This document shows positions 1 to 8,793 of a stretch of DNA of 64,000 nt, one piece after another (position 1 is the first letter of the stretch; each line of letters opens with the position of its first letter). This DNA comes from Chromobacterium violaceum ATCC 12472 (lineage in GTDB: Bacteria; Pseudomonadota; Gammaproteobacteria; Burkholderiales; Chromobacteriaceae): contig NC_005085.1 in assembly GCF_000007705.1 (NCBI RefSeq), forward strand, positions 4,287,752 through 4,351,751, read 5' to 3'. The notes below the pieces were generated by a model. That model saw only the letters and a program-made list of their open reading frames with translations, was not told the DNA's origin and made no database searches. Made by a program: the position numbers and the translations under genes.

Positions 1-1378
1 CGCGCTCCAGCGCGGCGGTTTCGCGGTCGATGTTGTCTATCAGCACCGTCACGTCCTCGATCGGCCCCGGCTTGCCGGCGCGCGACAGCGCGACGCGGGC
101 GCAAGCGGTGTCGAGCACGCTGATCGCCTTGTCCGGCAGCTGGCGGCCGGCGATGTAGCGGCTGGACAGCTGCACTGCGGCGGCCACCGCCTCGTTGAGG
201 ATTTCCACCTTGTGGTGCTTGGCCATCGCGTCGGTCAGGCCGCGCACCATCTGCACGGCGATTTCCGGCGCCGGCTCTTCGACCTTCACCACCTGGAAGC
301 GGCGCGCCAGCGCGGCGTCCTTCTCGAAATACTTCTTGTACTCGGCCCAGGTCGTCGCCGCGATGGTGCGCAGCTCGCCGCGCGCCAGCGCCGGTTTCAG
401 CAGGTTGGCCGCGTCGTTCTGGCCGGCCGCGCCGCCGGCGCCGATCAGGGTGTGCGCCTCGTCGATGAACAGGATGATGGGCACCGGGCTGGCCTTGACC
501 TCGTCTATCACCTGGCGCAGGCGGTTCTCGAACTCGCCCTTGACGCTGGCGCCGGCCTGCAGCAGGCCCAGGTCCAGCGTGCGCAGCGTGACGCCGGACA
601 GCACCGGCGGCACCTCGCCCAGCACGATCTTGCGCGCCAAGCCTTCCACCACCGCGGTCTTGCCCACGCCCGGCTCGCCGGTGAGGATGGGATTGTTCTG
701 CCGGCGGCGCATCAGGATGTCTATCATCTGGCGGATTTCGACATCGCGGCCCAGGATGGGGTCGATCTTGCCGGCCTTGGCCTGCGCGGTCAGGTCTATC
801 GTGTACTTGTCCAGCGCGGCGCCGCCGCGCTTGCCCTGCGGCGCGGCCGGCGCCTCGCCTTCGCCCTCGTCTGCCGCGGCCGACGGCTGCTCGCCGCCCG
901 CCGCCTCGCCGCCGTGCTGGCGCAGCGCGGCGTAGGCGCCGGACAGCCTGCCGGCATCCTGGCGCGCCAATGCCGGCGCGCCGGACTGCAGCGCGCCGCG
1001 CAGGGCGTCGTCCTGCCACAGCGCCAGCAGCAAGTCCAACGTGGAGACACTGTCCTGGCCGTGCTCGGCGCTGGCCAGCAGCCAGGCCTTTTCCAGCCAC
1101 TTGGGCAGCCACGACGACAGCACCGGATTGCGGGTATTGCCGCTGCGGAAGTTGTCCAGCGCGGCGTCCAGCTCGCGCTCGACGCGGCCCAGGTCCGCGC
1201 CCAGCGCGCGCAGCGCCGCCAGCGCGGCATTGTCGTCCTGATCGAACATCGCCAGCAGCACATGCTCGATCTCGATCTCGAAGTGGGTGCGGGCCAGCGC
1301 GCGGCTGGCGGCCTGCTCGATGGCCTGGCGCGCGGTGGGCGTCAACCGGTCTATCAGGGATTTCAGCGATACGGACAT
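1..1378 (-). CDS. clpV: T6SS sheath-disassembly ATPase ClpV (TssH), N-terminal part
   Basis: AAA+ ATPase that extracts and recycles contracted TssB/TssC sheath in the cytoplasm. The gene runs off the left edge; about 459 codons are present. An N-terminal Clp_N-type domain (roughly residues 1-155) begins MSVSLKSLIDRL. It is followed by the first nucleotide-binding domain, with Walker A GEPGVGKT at about 234-241 and Walker B FIDEAH with D306 and E307. The second ATPase domain lies outside the window. The ATG at 1378 is the only start that keeps the conserved ClpV beginning. The T6SS neighbours tssG and tssF make ClpV rather than ClpB the right assignment. Confidence 0.95.
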   Translation of the reverse strand, partial: MSVSLKSLIDRLTPTARQAIEQAASRALARTHFEIEIEHVLLAMFDQDDNAALAALRALGADLGRVERELDAALDNFRSGNTRNPVLSSWLPKWLEKAWLLASAEHGQDSVSTLDLLLALWQDDALRGALQSGAPALARQDAGRLSGAYAALRQHGGEAAGGEQPSAAADEGEGEAPAAPQGKRGGAALDKYTIDLTAQAKAGKIDPILGRDVEIRQMIDILMRRRQNNPILTGEPGVGKTAVVEGLARKIVLGEVPPVLSGVTLRTLDLGLLQAGASVKGEFENRLRQVIDEVKASPVPIILFIDEAHTLIGAGGAAGQNDAANLLKPALARGELRTIAATTWAEYKKYFEKDAALARRFQVVKVEEPAPEIAVQMVRGLTDAMAKHHKVEILNEAVAAAVQLSSRYIAGRQLPDKAISVLDTACARVALSRAGKPGPIEDVTVLIDNIDRETAALER

Positions 1379-1414
1379 ATGCTTGTACTCGTTTTCTAAA
1401 GGTATGGATTCAAA

Positions 1415-2122
1415 TCATTCATCGTTGGCGGCGGCGACCGGCATCATCTCGTCCAGCCAGCGGCGCAGCGCCGCGCAACCGTCTTCGTCCAGGTCGGCCA
1501 GCATCGCGCCGTACCACTCCCGGACTTGTTTTTCGTTCAGGCATTGCAGCAGCAGCGGCCAGCTGTTCTCCAGGAAAACATGAAGGAACGGCACCCCGCG
1601 CTGGTGCAGAAACATGTCGTCGGTGACCTTCAGCTGGCGGTAGAGCTCGCGCAGCCAGGTCAGATAGGGCAGCGTCTCGCGCGCGTGGCCGGCCTGGGCC
1701 AGCGCGGAAATGAAATTGACATAGGCCGCCGCGCAGGAATACTCCCGGCGGACGCGGTTGATCTCGTCGAACTTCATCAGCCAGGCCTTGCCCCGCTCCA
1801 CGTCTCCCGCCATCACCGACGCGCTGGCCAGCTGCAGCGCGTTGTGGGCCGACGGCTCCAGCTCGAACAGCTTGTGCCAGCAGGAGAAGGACGTGCGCCA
1901 CTGCCCCTGCCGGCTGGTGGCCAGCGCGCACAGCCGGTAAGCGTCGGCGCGCAGGCCGGCGGACTTCGCTTCCAGATGAGGCTGCGCCAGCCGCAGCGCC
2001 TGCGGCCAATCCTCTCGTTGCAGGGCATCTACCGCGGCGGCCAGCTCTGGCGGCGTCTCTCCGTGACTGACGCTCAGTTGCGCCGCCTTCCCACGCCCCA
2101 TCAATCGCTTGAGTATGCCCAT
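1415..2122 (-). CDS. TPR-like T6SS-associated protein
   Basis: A 235-residue soluble protein between tssG and clpV. The middle of the protein is made of repeated helical pairs (for example the stretches around LRLAQPHLEAKSAG, WHKLFELEPSAHNALQLA and AAAYVNFISALAQAGHA) and reads as a degenerate tetratricopeptide fold. The tail is rich in Trp, Leu and acidic residues. The reading frame stays open far upstream, but the start used is the ATG at 2122 (MGILKRLMG), because the upstream part is an antisense-like shadow of tssG. The stop of tssG is 17 bases before this start, so the genes are probably co-transcribed. No signal peptide or membrane segment is visible. It could be an assembly or sheath-handling accessory. 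I do not recognise it as TagJ/ImpE. Confidence 0.75.
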   Translation of the reverse strand: MGILKRLMGRGKAAQLSVSHGETPPELAAAVDALQREDWPQALRLAQPHLEAKSAGLRADAYRLCALATSRQGQWRTSFSCWHKLFELEPSAHNALQLASASVMAGDVERGKAWLMKFDEINRVRREYSCAAAYVNFISALAQAGHARETLPYLTWLRELYRQLKVTDDMFLHQRGVPFLHVFLENSWPLLLQCLNEKQVREWYGAMLADLDEDGCAALRRWLDEMMPVAAANDE

Positions 2123-2139
2123 GGCTTCTGTTTCCCGTT

Positions 2140-3177
2140 TCAGTCCAGCAAGGTGTAACGCATATCGTCGGGGTGTCCCGCCGGCCGGCCCATCCAGCTG
2201 TCTCCCCCCAGGCTCAGCGTGGCCGACCCCAGCACCGCCGGCTGCACGTCGCGCTGGTCCAGCACCAGGCATACTTCGGCGGCCAGGCCGTGGCCCAGCG
2301 CGAACTTCATCAGCGCGCGCAGCGCCTGGGCGCCGGCGGCGTGCGGCTGCAGCGCGTTGAACTGCTCTCGGCGCAAAGGCCCCAGCCGCAGCTTGAGCTT
2401 GGTCTGGCGGTCCCAGATGCGCTCGCCGGCGAAGGCCGACAATCCCAACTCGCAGCCATCCATGCCCAACTGGCTCTGCTCGCCCTCGGGCACCTGCAGC
2501 CATTGGCCGACAAACTGCTCCAAAGTGGCGTCGACGCCGAAGAACCCTTCCACCAGCGTCAGCAGCGACTGCGCCGACAGCGGCTTCTGGCTGAGCAGGC
2601 CGGCGTAGTAGACGAACATCCGCTCGTCCAGCTCCGCGCCCGGCCCCATCTGCTGGCGCAGCTGGGATAGGCCGACGCCGCCCAGATCCAGCAGGTTGCG
2701 GGTGAAGCCATTCCGCTCGCCCGCCTCGACATGGATCCAGCTGCGGTACTTGCACCAGGCCTCGAAGAACAGCGACGCGGCGCGGTGGCTGAACAGGTCG
2801 AAGAAGGCGTGCATGGTGTCGTCGCGGTGGCGCAGGCGGCGCTCCAGCAGCAGCTCGGTATAGGCGGTGGGCAGCGCGCCGCTCGGCCCGGTCAGGCCGA
2901 GGAAGCTGATCGTCATCTCGTCCGCCGCGTCGCCCTCTTCCGTTCCCGGCTTGTAGCCGGTCAGCTCGCTGGCCGGGAAGGAAAGGGACGCCAGCGTGCG
3001 AAAACGCAGCCGCTCCGGCAAACGCCCGCGCCGCGCGCCCGGCCGGCGCGCGCCGGACAAGCCGAGTATGCGCGCGGCCTGGAAGAAACCGAACTGGCTG
3101 GCATCGGCCGCGAGCTCGTGCCGCAGGTCGCGGGGCTGCCGCGACGATGCCGTAACAGCCAACTCAGCATCGCTCAT
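2140..3177 (-). CDS. tssG: T6SS baseplate protein TssG
   Basis: TssG (VasB/ImpH family) is a wedge component of the phage-like T6SS baseplate together with TssE, TssF and TssK. The protein is about 345 residues, the usual size. It shows the family's SFLGLTGPSGALP stretch near residue 95 and the downstream region FFDLFSHRAASLFF near 125. Two in-frame ATGs lie 6 bases apart (3183 and 3177); 3177 is chosen because an AAAGG motif sits at good spacing from it. The start overlaps the end of the small membrane-protein gene upstream, which suggests translational coupling. It belongs to the tssF-to-clpV transcription unit. Confidence 0.95.
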   Translation of the reverse strand: MSDAELAVTASSRQPRDLRHELAADASQFGFFQAARILGLSGARRPGARRGRLPERLRFRTLASLSFPASELTGYKPGTEEGDAADEMTISFLGLTGPSGALPTAYTELLLERRLRHRDDTMHAFFDLFSHRAASLFFEAWCKYRSWIHVEAGERNGFTRNLLDLGGVGLSQLRQQMGPGAELDERMFVYYAGLLSQKPLSAQSLLTLVEGFFGVDATLEQFVGQWLQVPEGEQSQLGMDGCELGLSAFAGERIWDRQTKLKLRLGPLRREQFNALQPHAAGAQALRALMKFALGHGLAAEVCLVLDQRDVQPAVLGSATLSLGGDSWMGRPAGHPDDMRYTLLD

Positions 3178-3463
3178 CTGCATCCTTTACCCTTTTCCTG
3201 CGTGCCCACGCGCCGAAGAACAGCCCGGTCATCAAACCCAGCGCTCCTCCCGGCACAAGAGCCAGCGAAACCAACAGCGTCTCCGCCATGGCTCCGCTGA
3301 AAAAATACAGAACGCCGCACATGATAAATGCCAAAGGCAAACATGCACAAACCATCAAATTCCATTTGCCTTTTCTTTCTTCCGCCACGTTGTCATGAAA
3401 AAAGGAGAAATGGCATAGCTGGACGATACTAGGCACCAGCACGGCGATCACCATCCATTCCAT
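3164..3463 (-). CDS. Small membrane protein between tssF and tssG
   Basis: A 99-residue protein with three hydrophobic stretches (about residues 3-20, 36-55 and 61-87) and a basic tail ARRKRVKDADE, so it is an inner-membrane protein. The ATG at 3463 has GAGG five bases upstream. It begins 7 bases after tssF and overlaps the start of tssG. The tight packing and the ribosome-binding site argue that it is a real gene. tssF and tssG are normally adjacent, so an inserted membrane gene is unusual. I do not recognise the family. It could be a T6SS accessory or a stray immunity protein. Confidence 0.7.
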   Translation of the reverse strand: MEWMVIAVLVPSIVQLCHFSFFHDNVAEERKGKWNLMVCACLPLAFIMCGVLYFFSGAMAETLLVSLALVPGGALGLMTGLFFGAWARRKRVKDADERC

Positions 3464-3470
3464 CGTGCCC

Positions 3471-5330
3471 TCATATCACCAAAGCCTCGCCCGCCCGCGC
3501 CGGCCATACCGCCACCTCCTGGTCCTGCTGCGTCGTCTCCACCCGCAACCGGGTGAAGCTGTTGGGCGCGCAGTACAAAGCGAAGAAGCGTTCCAGCACC
3601 GAGGCGAACAAGTAGACGCTGCCGCCGACATAGTAATCGGCGTCCAGTTTCAGCCTGATTTCGCTGCCGCGGACGAAGCCGGCGAAATCGCGGCCGCTGA
3701 CGCGCGTCACCGCCGGCTTGCTGTCTATGCCCACCACGCCCTGGATCTGGCGCACGTTGACCGGCGAACCAGTGAGGTTGTACAGCGCCAGCATCTCCTG
3801 CAGCGCCGCCACGCCGGAATCGACGATGGACATGTAGTTCAGCGACAGATGCGAGATCAGCCGCCACTGCACCGCGCGGCCCAAAGGGCTGCGCTGGGTG
3901 GCCGACGGCTTGCGCAGCAGCCTCACCCGCTTCACCACCGAATGGCCGGGCAGGCTGAAATCGGTGCGCTGCGCCGCCTGGCTGCCGCCGAAGGGAATCT
4001 GCTCCGGCAGGTCGCGGTTGCTGCACAGCAAGTCCAGGCTCAGCACCTCGGCCGCCGGCCGCACCGCGTTGAACTGCAGATCCACCAGATGCAGTTCCAG
4101 GTCCGTTCCCTTGTCACCGGCTCGCGGCGAGCCTTCGCGGCTGGCGTGCCAGTAGAAGCGCGGCGTCTGGCGCTCGCTGCCGTGGCGCGTGGCATAGAAC
4201 GGCGGCACCTCCTCGCTGCTTTCGCCCTCGCCGGACTTCTCCACCCGCACCACGCGGCGGATCTGGATCACTTCGTAAGCCTGCTGCTTGCGGCCGTCGG
4301 CCAGCACCGCGTAGCCGGCCTTCTGGTGGCTGACGCGGATGGGCTCGCCGGGCTGGTTGAACAGGTTGACGATGGGGGCGCAGCCCAGCTTCAGATGATG
4401 GGCTTGCAATTGGGTCAACAGCCGGTGATGGCGCTCGCTGTCCGGGTAGTCGCCCAGCACCAGCTGCAGCACCAGCTTGCCGCCATCCAGGCGCACCGCG
4501 GCCTTGTCCAGCTCGGCGATGTCGACGAACAGGAACTTGTCCGGATAGCAGAAATATTCGGTCAGCAGCCGGTAGCCCATGAACGAGCGCTCGTCGTACT
4601 CCAGCATGCCCTCGTCGCGGCCGAAGCCCACCGGGCGGATGGCCGAGGCCGGCAGCACCGCGCTGCGCGACGGGTCCTCGCTGCCATCGCCGACGCGGAT
4701 GCGCAGCACCTGGGACAGCAGGAGCTCGTACAGCAGGTGCATCAGCGCCGGCTCGCCGTCCAGGAAGAAGCGCAGCGAAGTCAGCCCTATGCTGTTCAAG
4801 GCCAGGCCGCCGTGGGTCTGGAACTCCATCGTCAGCAGCGCCGCCGCGTCCGGCGCCAACTGGCGCAGATAGGGCGAGCCGCTGGTCAGCTCCAGCTTGG
4901 CGCTATTCAGCGACAGCGGATACAGGTCCACCGGGTAGGCGCTGCGGAATTTGCACACCACGCCGTTGATCGCCGGCGCATGCACCGGCTGGCCGCGCTC
5001 CACGCGGTAGCGCTTGGCGATCTCCGGCCGCGCCGGATCGCACTCGAACTGGACGATGGTGGCCGACGGAATCGGCTGCAGATAATGCGGATACAGCACA
5101 TCCAGGAAGCTTTCCGCCACCTCGGGATAATCGTCGTCCAGCTTTTTGTGGATGCGCGAAGCCAGCAGCGCGAACGCTTCGATCAGCCGTTCGGTGTGCG
5201 GGTCGGCGCACTGGTCGCCTTCCATCTGCAGCCGGCCGGCGATCTTCGGATAGCGGCGCGCGAACTCGCCCGACAGCTCCCGCAGGTGGCCGAGTTCGCG
5301 TTCGTAATACGGTAGTAAGGATTCAAGCAT
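3471..5330 (-). CDS. tssF: T6SS baseplate protein TssF
   Basis: TssF (VasA/ImpG) is the large baseplate wedge subunit that pairs with TssG. At 619 residues it has the family's usual length. The N-terminus LLPYYERELGHLRELSGEFA and the segment PKIAGRLQMEGDQCADPHTE just after it are the classic TssF signature. The stretch around FLDVLYPHYLQPIPS (about residues 95-109) is also conserved. The protein is cytosolic with no signal peptide. It leads a block of tssF, a membrane protein, tssG, the repeat protein and clpV. It follows a lipoprotein gene after 65 bases, where a secondary promoter could sit. Confidence 0.96.
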   Translation of the reverse strand: MLESLLPYYERELGHLRELSGEFARRYPKIAGRLQMEGDQCADPHTERLIEAFALLASRIHKKLDDDYPEVAESFLDVLYPHYLQPIPSATIVQFECDPARPEIAKRYRVERGQPVHAPAINGVVCKFRSAYPVDLYPLSLNSAKLELTSGSPYLRQLAPDAAALLTMEFQTHGGLALNSIGLTSLRFFLDGEPALMHLLYELLLSQVLRIRVGDGSEDPSRSAVLPASAIRPVGFGRDEGMLEYDERSFMGYRLLTEYFCYPDKFLFVDIAELDKAAVRLDGGKLVLQLVLGDYPDSERHHRLLTQLQAHHLKLGCAPIVNLFNQPGEPIRVSHQKAGYAVLADGRKQQAYEVIQIRRVVRVEKSGEGESSEEVPPFYATRHGSERQTPRFYWHASREGSPRAGDKGTDLELHLVDLQFNAVRPAAEVLSLDLLCSNRDLPEQIPFGGSQAAQRTDFSLPGHSVVKRVRLLRKPSATQRSPLGRAVQWRLISHLSLNYMSIVDSGVAALQEMLALYNLTGSPVNVRQIQGVVGIDSKPAVTRVSGRDFAGFVRGSEIRLKLDADYYVGGSVYLFASVLERFFALYCAPNSFTRLRVETTQQDQEVAVWPARAGEALVI

Positions 5331-5395
5331 GAAGGCTCAAGTAAAATAGTTATATCAATCGCCTGCCAATTCCAAATCAATAGCTATGCATGCAC

Positions 5396-6034
5396 TCAAC
5401 GCCAATGGGTGTTGCTCAGCACGACAAGGGCTACCGGCGCCAGCACAATCCCGCCGAGTACCAGCACCCCATCCATCGCCAACGTCACCGGCGTCAATAG
5501 CACCATGGCGCGCTTCACTCCCGGAGAGTGGCTCTCCCGCACGATGATTTCATAATCGTGGTTGAATTTGCTGACCGACGCTGGCAGTTCGAAGCCTTTG
5601 GCCAAATAACGCGTGCCCCTAACCTTGTAAACCTTGGTCCAGACTTCTTCTTGGAACCCCTTGCATTCGAAGCCTTCCATTTGCAGCTGCTGGCGCTCCG
5701 CGTCGGAGACTTTGCCTTTGAGTTGGAGCGTCACCTGGCCAGACACATGATTGTCGTGATCCAGGTCGAAATAGGAAAACTCAGCGTTCAGCCGCGGCTT
5801 CAGCGGCGACCGCAACACTTGGGGCAGATCACCAATCTGGTCCATCACATAGTGATAATCCGTTCCCAGCACCACCAACTTCTTGCCATCCACAGAAGCG
5901 AAAAAACCGCTTACTCTTTCACGCTGATAGTCAACAGTGTCTTCCGTGCTTTTTTTGAGCAAAGAGGCAGTAGTGCAACCACTCAAGGCCAAGGCGGCAG
6001 TCGATAATAGAAAATTGCGACGATTCATATTCAT
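5396..6034 (-). CDS. Lipoprotein next to T6SS lipase
   Basis: A predicted lipoprotein of 212 residues. It starts MNMNRRNFLL and has a lipobox ending LSGC at C20. The Arg pair could also allow Tat export. The mature part has alternating polar beta-like segments. The C-terminal 40 residues (about 165-205) are strongly hydrophobic, which is unusual for a lipoprotein and suggests a second membrane contact. An ATG 51 bases upstream is in frame but would bury the signal peptide; 6028 is an equally possible start. It lies directly downstream of the lipase gene, so a role as immunity protein or lipase partner is likely but unproven. I do not recognise the family. Confidence 0.75.
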   Translation of the reverse strand: MNMNRRNFLLSTAALALSGCTTASLLKKSTEDTVDYQRERVSGFFASVDGKKLVVLGTDYHYVMDQIGDLPQVLRSPLKPRLNAEFSYFDLDHDNHVSGQVTLQLKGKVSDAERQQLQMEGFECKGFQEEVWTKVYKVRGTRYLAKGFELPASVSKFNHDYEIIVRESHSPGVKRAMVLLTPVTLAMDGVLVLGGIVLAPVALVVLSNTHWR

Positions 6035-6136
6035 TCTTGCAAAAATTACAGCCCGCACACGCAACTCCATGCCCGGTCCATTCACTCACTATTCCCGTCA
6101 AGCCTGTTCGGGTCCAATATCCGGATTACCCGCAGC

Positions 6137-8212
6137 TTAGCCGCCGCTGTACATCCTCTTCATTTCCTTCTCGCGCTCTCGCCGCTCACGCTCCGCCTTC
6201 ACTTCCGGCAACTTGTCCAACTGCTGCTTGTTATTGATGTCGTCGGTGAAGAAAATAGTGCGGTAACGCCAATAAGTGCCCCCCGGTTCCAGCTTGTCCA
6301 GCGATGATTGCATGAACCAGGCTCGGGAATCGTGCACGTGGTCGTCATACAAGGCCATCAACTCCTTGTCCGCCACCACATCAGCGTGCAAAGCTTCGCT
6401 GTCACGCTTGAGCAAGGGGAACTCGTCCATGATCTTGTCCGCGCTGAACAAACGCGAAGGGCTGGTCAAAATGGACGTCAGAATGCCTACCAAATTGCCT
6501 TTATTGGCCAAGCTAGCACGATCGAGATAGTCATTCGTGAAGTCGGTCGCGCCCAAATCCAGTTGCACTTTGTCCAGCGTCGGCTCATACGCCTTGTTCA
6601 GATTAGGCTTCCACTCAATAGGATTGCCATTCTCGTCCAGTCTCGGCTTTTTATCCTCGTCCAACAGTGGTTCCGGGGCTGCCGGTTTTCCCTTGCCGCT
6701 TTGCTTGTCCCAGATCCGCTTTTCTTCCTTCACCCGCCATTCAGGCGTTTGCCGCTCTTTGGACGCGTATTGGTAGAAATTGGAATGACTCTGGTCCTGC
6801 CCCCCCTTGCCCTGCAAGCCGCCAGAGAAACGCTCTATCCGCCAAGCATTAATCTGGGCAGCTTGAGCCCGCATTATCGCCTCCATCGGCCCCTCCTCTT
6901 TTCGTGAGGCAGGCAGATGTTTGGTAGAAAAATTTTGCCACGCATTGAATCTACGAATCAGAACATCATCAATAGCAAACAGCTTTTGCACATCGTCAAG
7001 CATGAAGCGCCATGGTTCCTTAGCCTTCAGCATCGCCAACTGCTGAGGATTGGCATTCATCAACCTATCTGCATTGATTTTCAAAGGTGCTCCCGCTGCA
7101 AAAGCAAGCGAATACAGATGCAACAACGCTACTTGAGACAAAAGCAGCGGCTGTCCATCCAATGCCTTACCCTGATCTTGTGGCGGATAGCCTCCACCAA
7201 CATCACTATGCATGCCGGGATAAACCCACTCGCCCTTGACGCTGGCCGGATAGGCCCCCACCGCATCGGTACCCACCGAATCCAATGGGAAACACAGCCG
7301 CTGCTCATGCGCGCTGACCAAGTGCACGCAGCAGTCGGCTGGCAACCACGGCGGCAATTTCATTGTGCCATCCGCCCAGCCCTGGTGACCCTGCGCGCCT
7401 GGCGCCAGCTCGGTCAACCCCACCGAGGCCACGGTATCGAGCAGACCGACAAACTTCACCTCTATCGGGAAGCTGGCCAGCGCGCCATCCTCGATCAACT
7501 CTCCCAGCCGCCACAAGAAGGCGCGCGCCTCGGCCGCGCCGCGGGAAAAGCCATAAACGAACAACTTGATCTTCAAGATCTTTGGCTTGTGATCCGGCTT
7601 CTCCTGCTCAGCCAGTACGTCCTTAAGCGCCTTTTTCACCAGGGCCCGCCGCTCATCCGGCGTGGTCTCATACTTGACCGTGGGCCCCTTCTCACGCTTT
7701 TCGTACTGGTATTGCAGGCCCTCGACCAGCTTGGCCATATCTTCCTCAGATGGCGGCTCCAACGGCGTCGCCAAATGCAAAGCGCGAATTAACCTAGTAA
7801 TTCCCCACTGGATTCTGGCATCGCCGCCAGACGCGTAACGCAGACCGCTATCCAAAGGCTTTTTCTCACCAATTTCAGGGAAACAAGTGCCCACACCCTG
7901 GATGTAGTAGCTGAAATAGCCACTAGACTGAGCATCATCCTTACCGACTGTCGCATGATACAGGCGACGGATATTGGTGCTACACACCGGATCGGCGGCA
8001 TCATCGCTATCGCCGTGATTATTGGTGCCGTCAAAAAACAGGCTGACATTCATCACCAGCGCGCAATCCGCCGGCTTGCCCTCTCCGCGGGCATCCACGC
8101 AGTGCGCGGCGATTTCCCGCTGCTGCGCATAACGCTGCTTGATCACCTCATTCAAGTCGCTCGGCCAGTGGCCACGCTCCGGAAAGGCGGGAGCCAGGCT
8201 TACTTTCGACAT
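6137..8212 (-). CDS. T6SS phospholipase effector, DUF2235 (Tle1-like)
   Basis: A 691-residue alpha/beta hydrolase of the DUF2235 family, which includes Tle1 phospholipase effectors delivered by T6SS to attack membranes of rival cells. Visible motifs are FFDGTNN at 59-65, the nucleophile elbow GFSRG at 221-225 (S223), LLDTVASVG with D259, and MHSDVGGGY with H335, which together give a Ser-Asp-His triad. The C-terminal 300 residues are mostly charged and helical, as in membrane-binding lid regions. The start at 8212 (MSKVSLAP) overlaps the upstream DUF3304 gene by 13 bases. No signal peptide is present, as expected for a VgrG-delivered cargo. Substrate preference (PLA1 or PLA2) cannot be read from sequence. 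Confidence 0.9.
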   Translation of the reverse strand: MSKVSLAPAFPERGHWPSDLNEVIKQRYAQQREIAAHCVDARGEGKPADCALVMNVSLFFDGTNNHGDSDDAADPVCSTNIRRLYHATVGKDDAQSSGYFSYYIQGVGTCFPEIGEKKPLDSGLRYASGGDARIQWGITRLIRALHLATPLEPPSEEDMAKLVEGLQYQYEKREKGPTVKYETTPDERRALVKKALKDVLAEQEKPDHKPKILKIKLFVYGFSRGAAEARAFLWRLGELIEDGALASFPIEVKFVGLLDTVASVGLTELAPGAQGHQGWADGTMKLPPWLPADCCVHLVSAHEQRLCFPLDSVGTDAVGAYPASVKGEWVYPGMHSDVGGGYPPQDQGKALDGQPLLLSQVALLHLYSLAFAAGAPLKINADRLMNANPQQLAMLKAKEPWRFMLDDVQKLFAIDDVLIRRFNAWQNFSTKHLPASRKEEGPMEAIMRAQAAQINAWRIERFSGGLQGKGGQDQSHSNFYQYASKERQTPEWRVKEEKRIWDKQSGKGKPAAPEPLLDEDKKPRLDENGNPIEWKPNLNKAYEPTLDKVQLDLGATDFTNDYLDRASLANKGNLVGILTSILTSPSRLFSADKIMDEFPLLKRDSEALHADVVADKELMALYDDHVHDSRAWFMQSSLDKLEPGGTYWRYRTIFFTDDINNKQQLDKLPEVKAERERREREKEMKRMYSGG

Positions 8213-8748
8213 GTCTGCTGACCTCCCAAACGGCGAATCAGCTCCGGATAGCGGCGCGCTCCCCCCGGCAAGGTCTGGATCACATCGAAGTACTGTTTGC
8301 AATCGATAATCACCCTGGCCTCATCGCAAGGCAGGAAGATCAACGTCACACCGCAGGTCTTGTTATATTGGGGCACCGATACAATCGCGGCGTGACGGGT
8401 GTATTGGGCCTCATGCGCCTTTACCCATACTTTCTCGGCCTCCGACAACGAGCCATTTAGGTTACCTCGAGGACGCTTTGAACCGTCAGCATTCAGGCCG
8501 ACCCGAGGATCCTTCATCCACTCAACTGTCGCCGTCATCCCCGGCTGCCATTTCGCGGGATATTCAATGCAGCAATCATCGCCGCCGCTGCCGGCGATGC
8601 CTTGGCCATTGAATTTCGCCCAGACAATACTAGTTTGATTATCGGTATTGATCACTCGCCCCGCCCCCCCCATCATTTTGGGCTCGCCCATGCTTTGGCA
8701 AGCCGCCAACACCGCCAGCAGCGGCAACATCCACCATTTACGCCACAT
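8200..8748 (-). CDS. DUF3304 lipoprotein, probable lipase immunity protein (copy A)
   Basis: A 182-residue exported lipoprotein with signal peptide MWRKWWMLPLLAVLAAC and acylated cysteine C17. The core carries GSGGDDCCIEYPAKW and PGMTATVEWMKDP, then a CGVTLIFLPCDEARVIIDC region with several cysteines that could form disulfides. It overlaps the start of the lipase gene by 13 bases, and it is a tandem duplicate of the next gene upstream. Periplasmic lipoproteins encoded beside Tle effectors commonly act as immunity proteins, so this is the inferred role. Confidence 0.88.
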   Translation of the reverse strand: MWRKWWMLPLLAVLAACQSMGEPKMMGGAGRVINTDNQTSIVWAKFNGQGIAGSGGDDCCIEYPAKWQPGMTATVEWMKDPRVGLNADGSKRPRGNLNGSLSEAEKVWVKAHEAQYTRHAAIVSVPQYNKTCGVTLIFLPCDEARVIIDCKQYFDVIQTLPGGARRYPELIRRLGGQQTCRK

Positions 8749-8793
8749 ACCTATTCCCCTTATTCATATTTCATTCAATCATTGGCTTGCGTC

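Noticed and set aside
3465..5315. A 616-codon plus-strand frame opposite tssF
   Set aside because: Composition is typical of a GC shadow and tssF on the minus strand is unambiguous.
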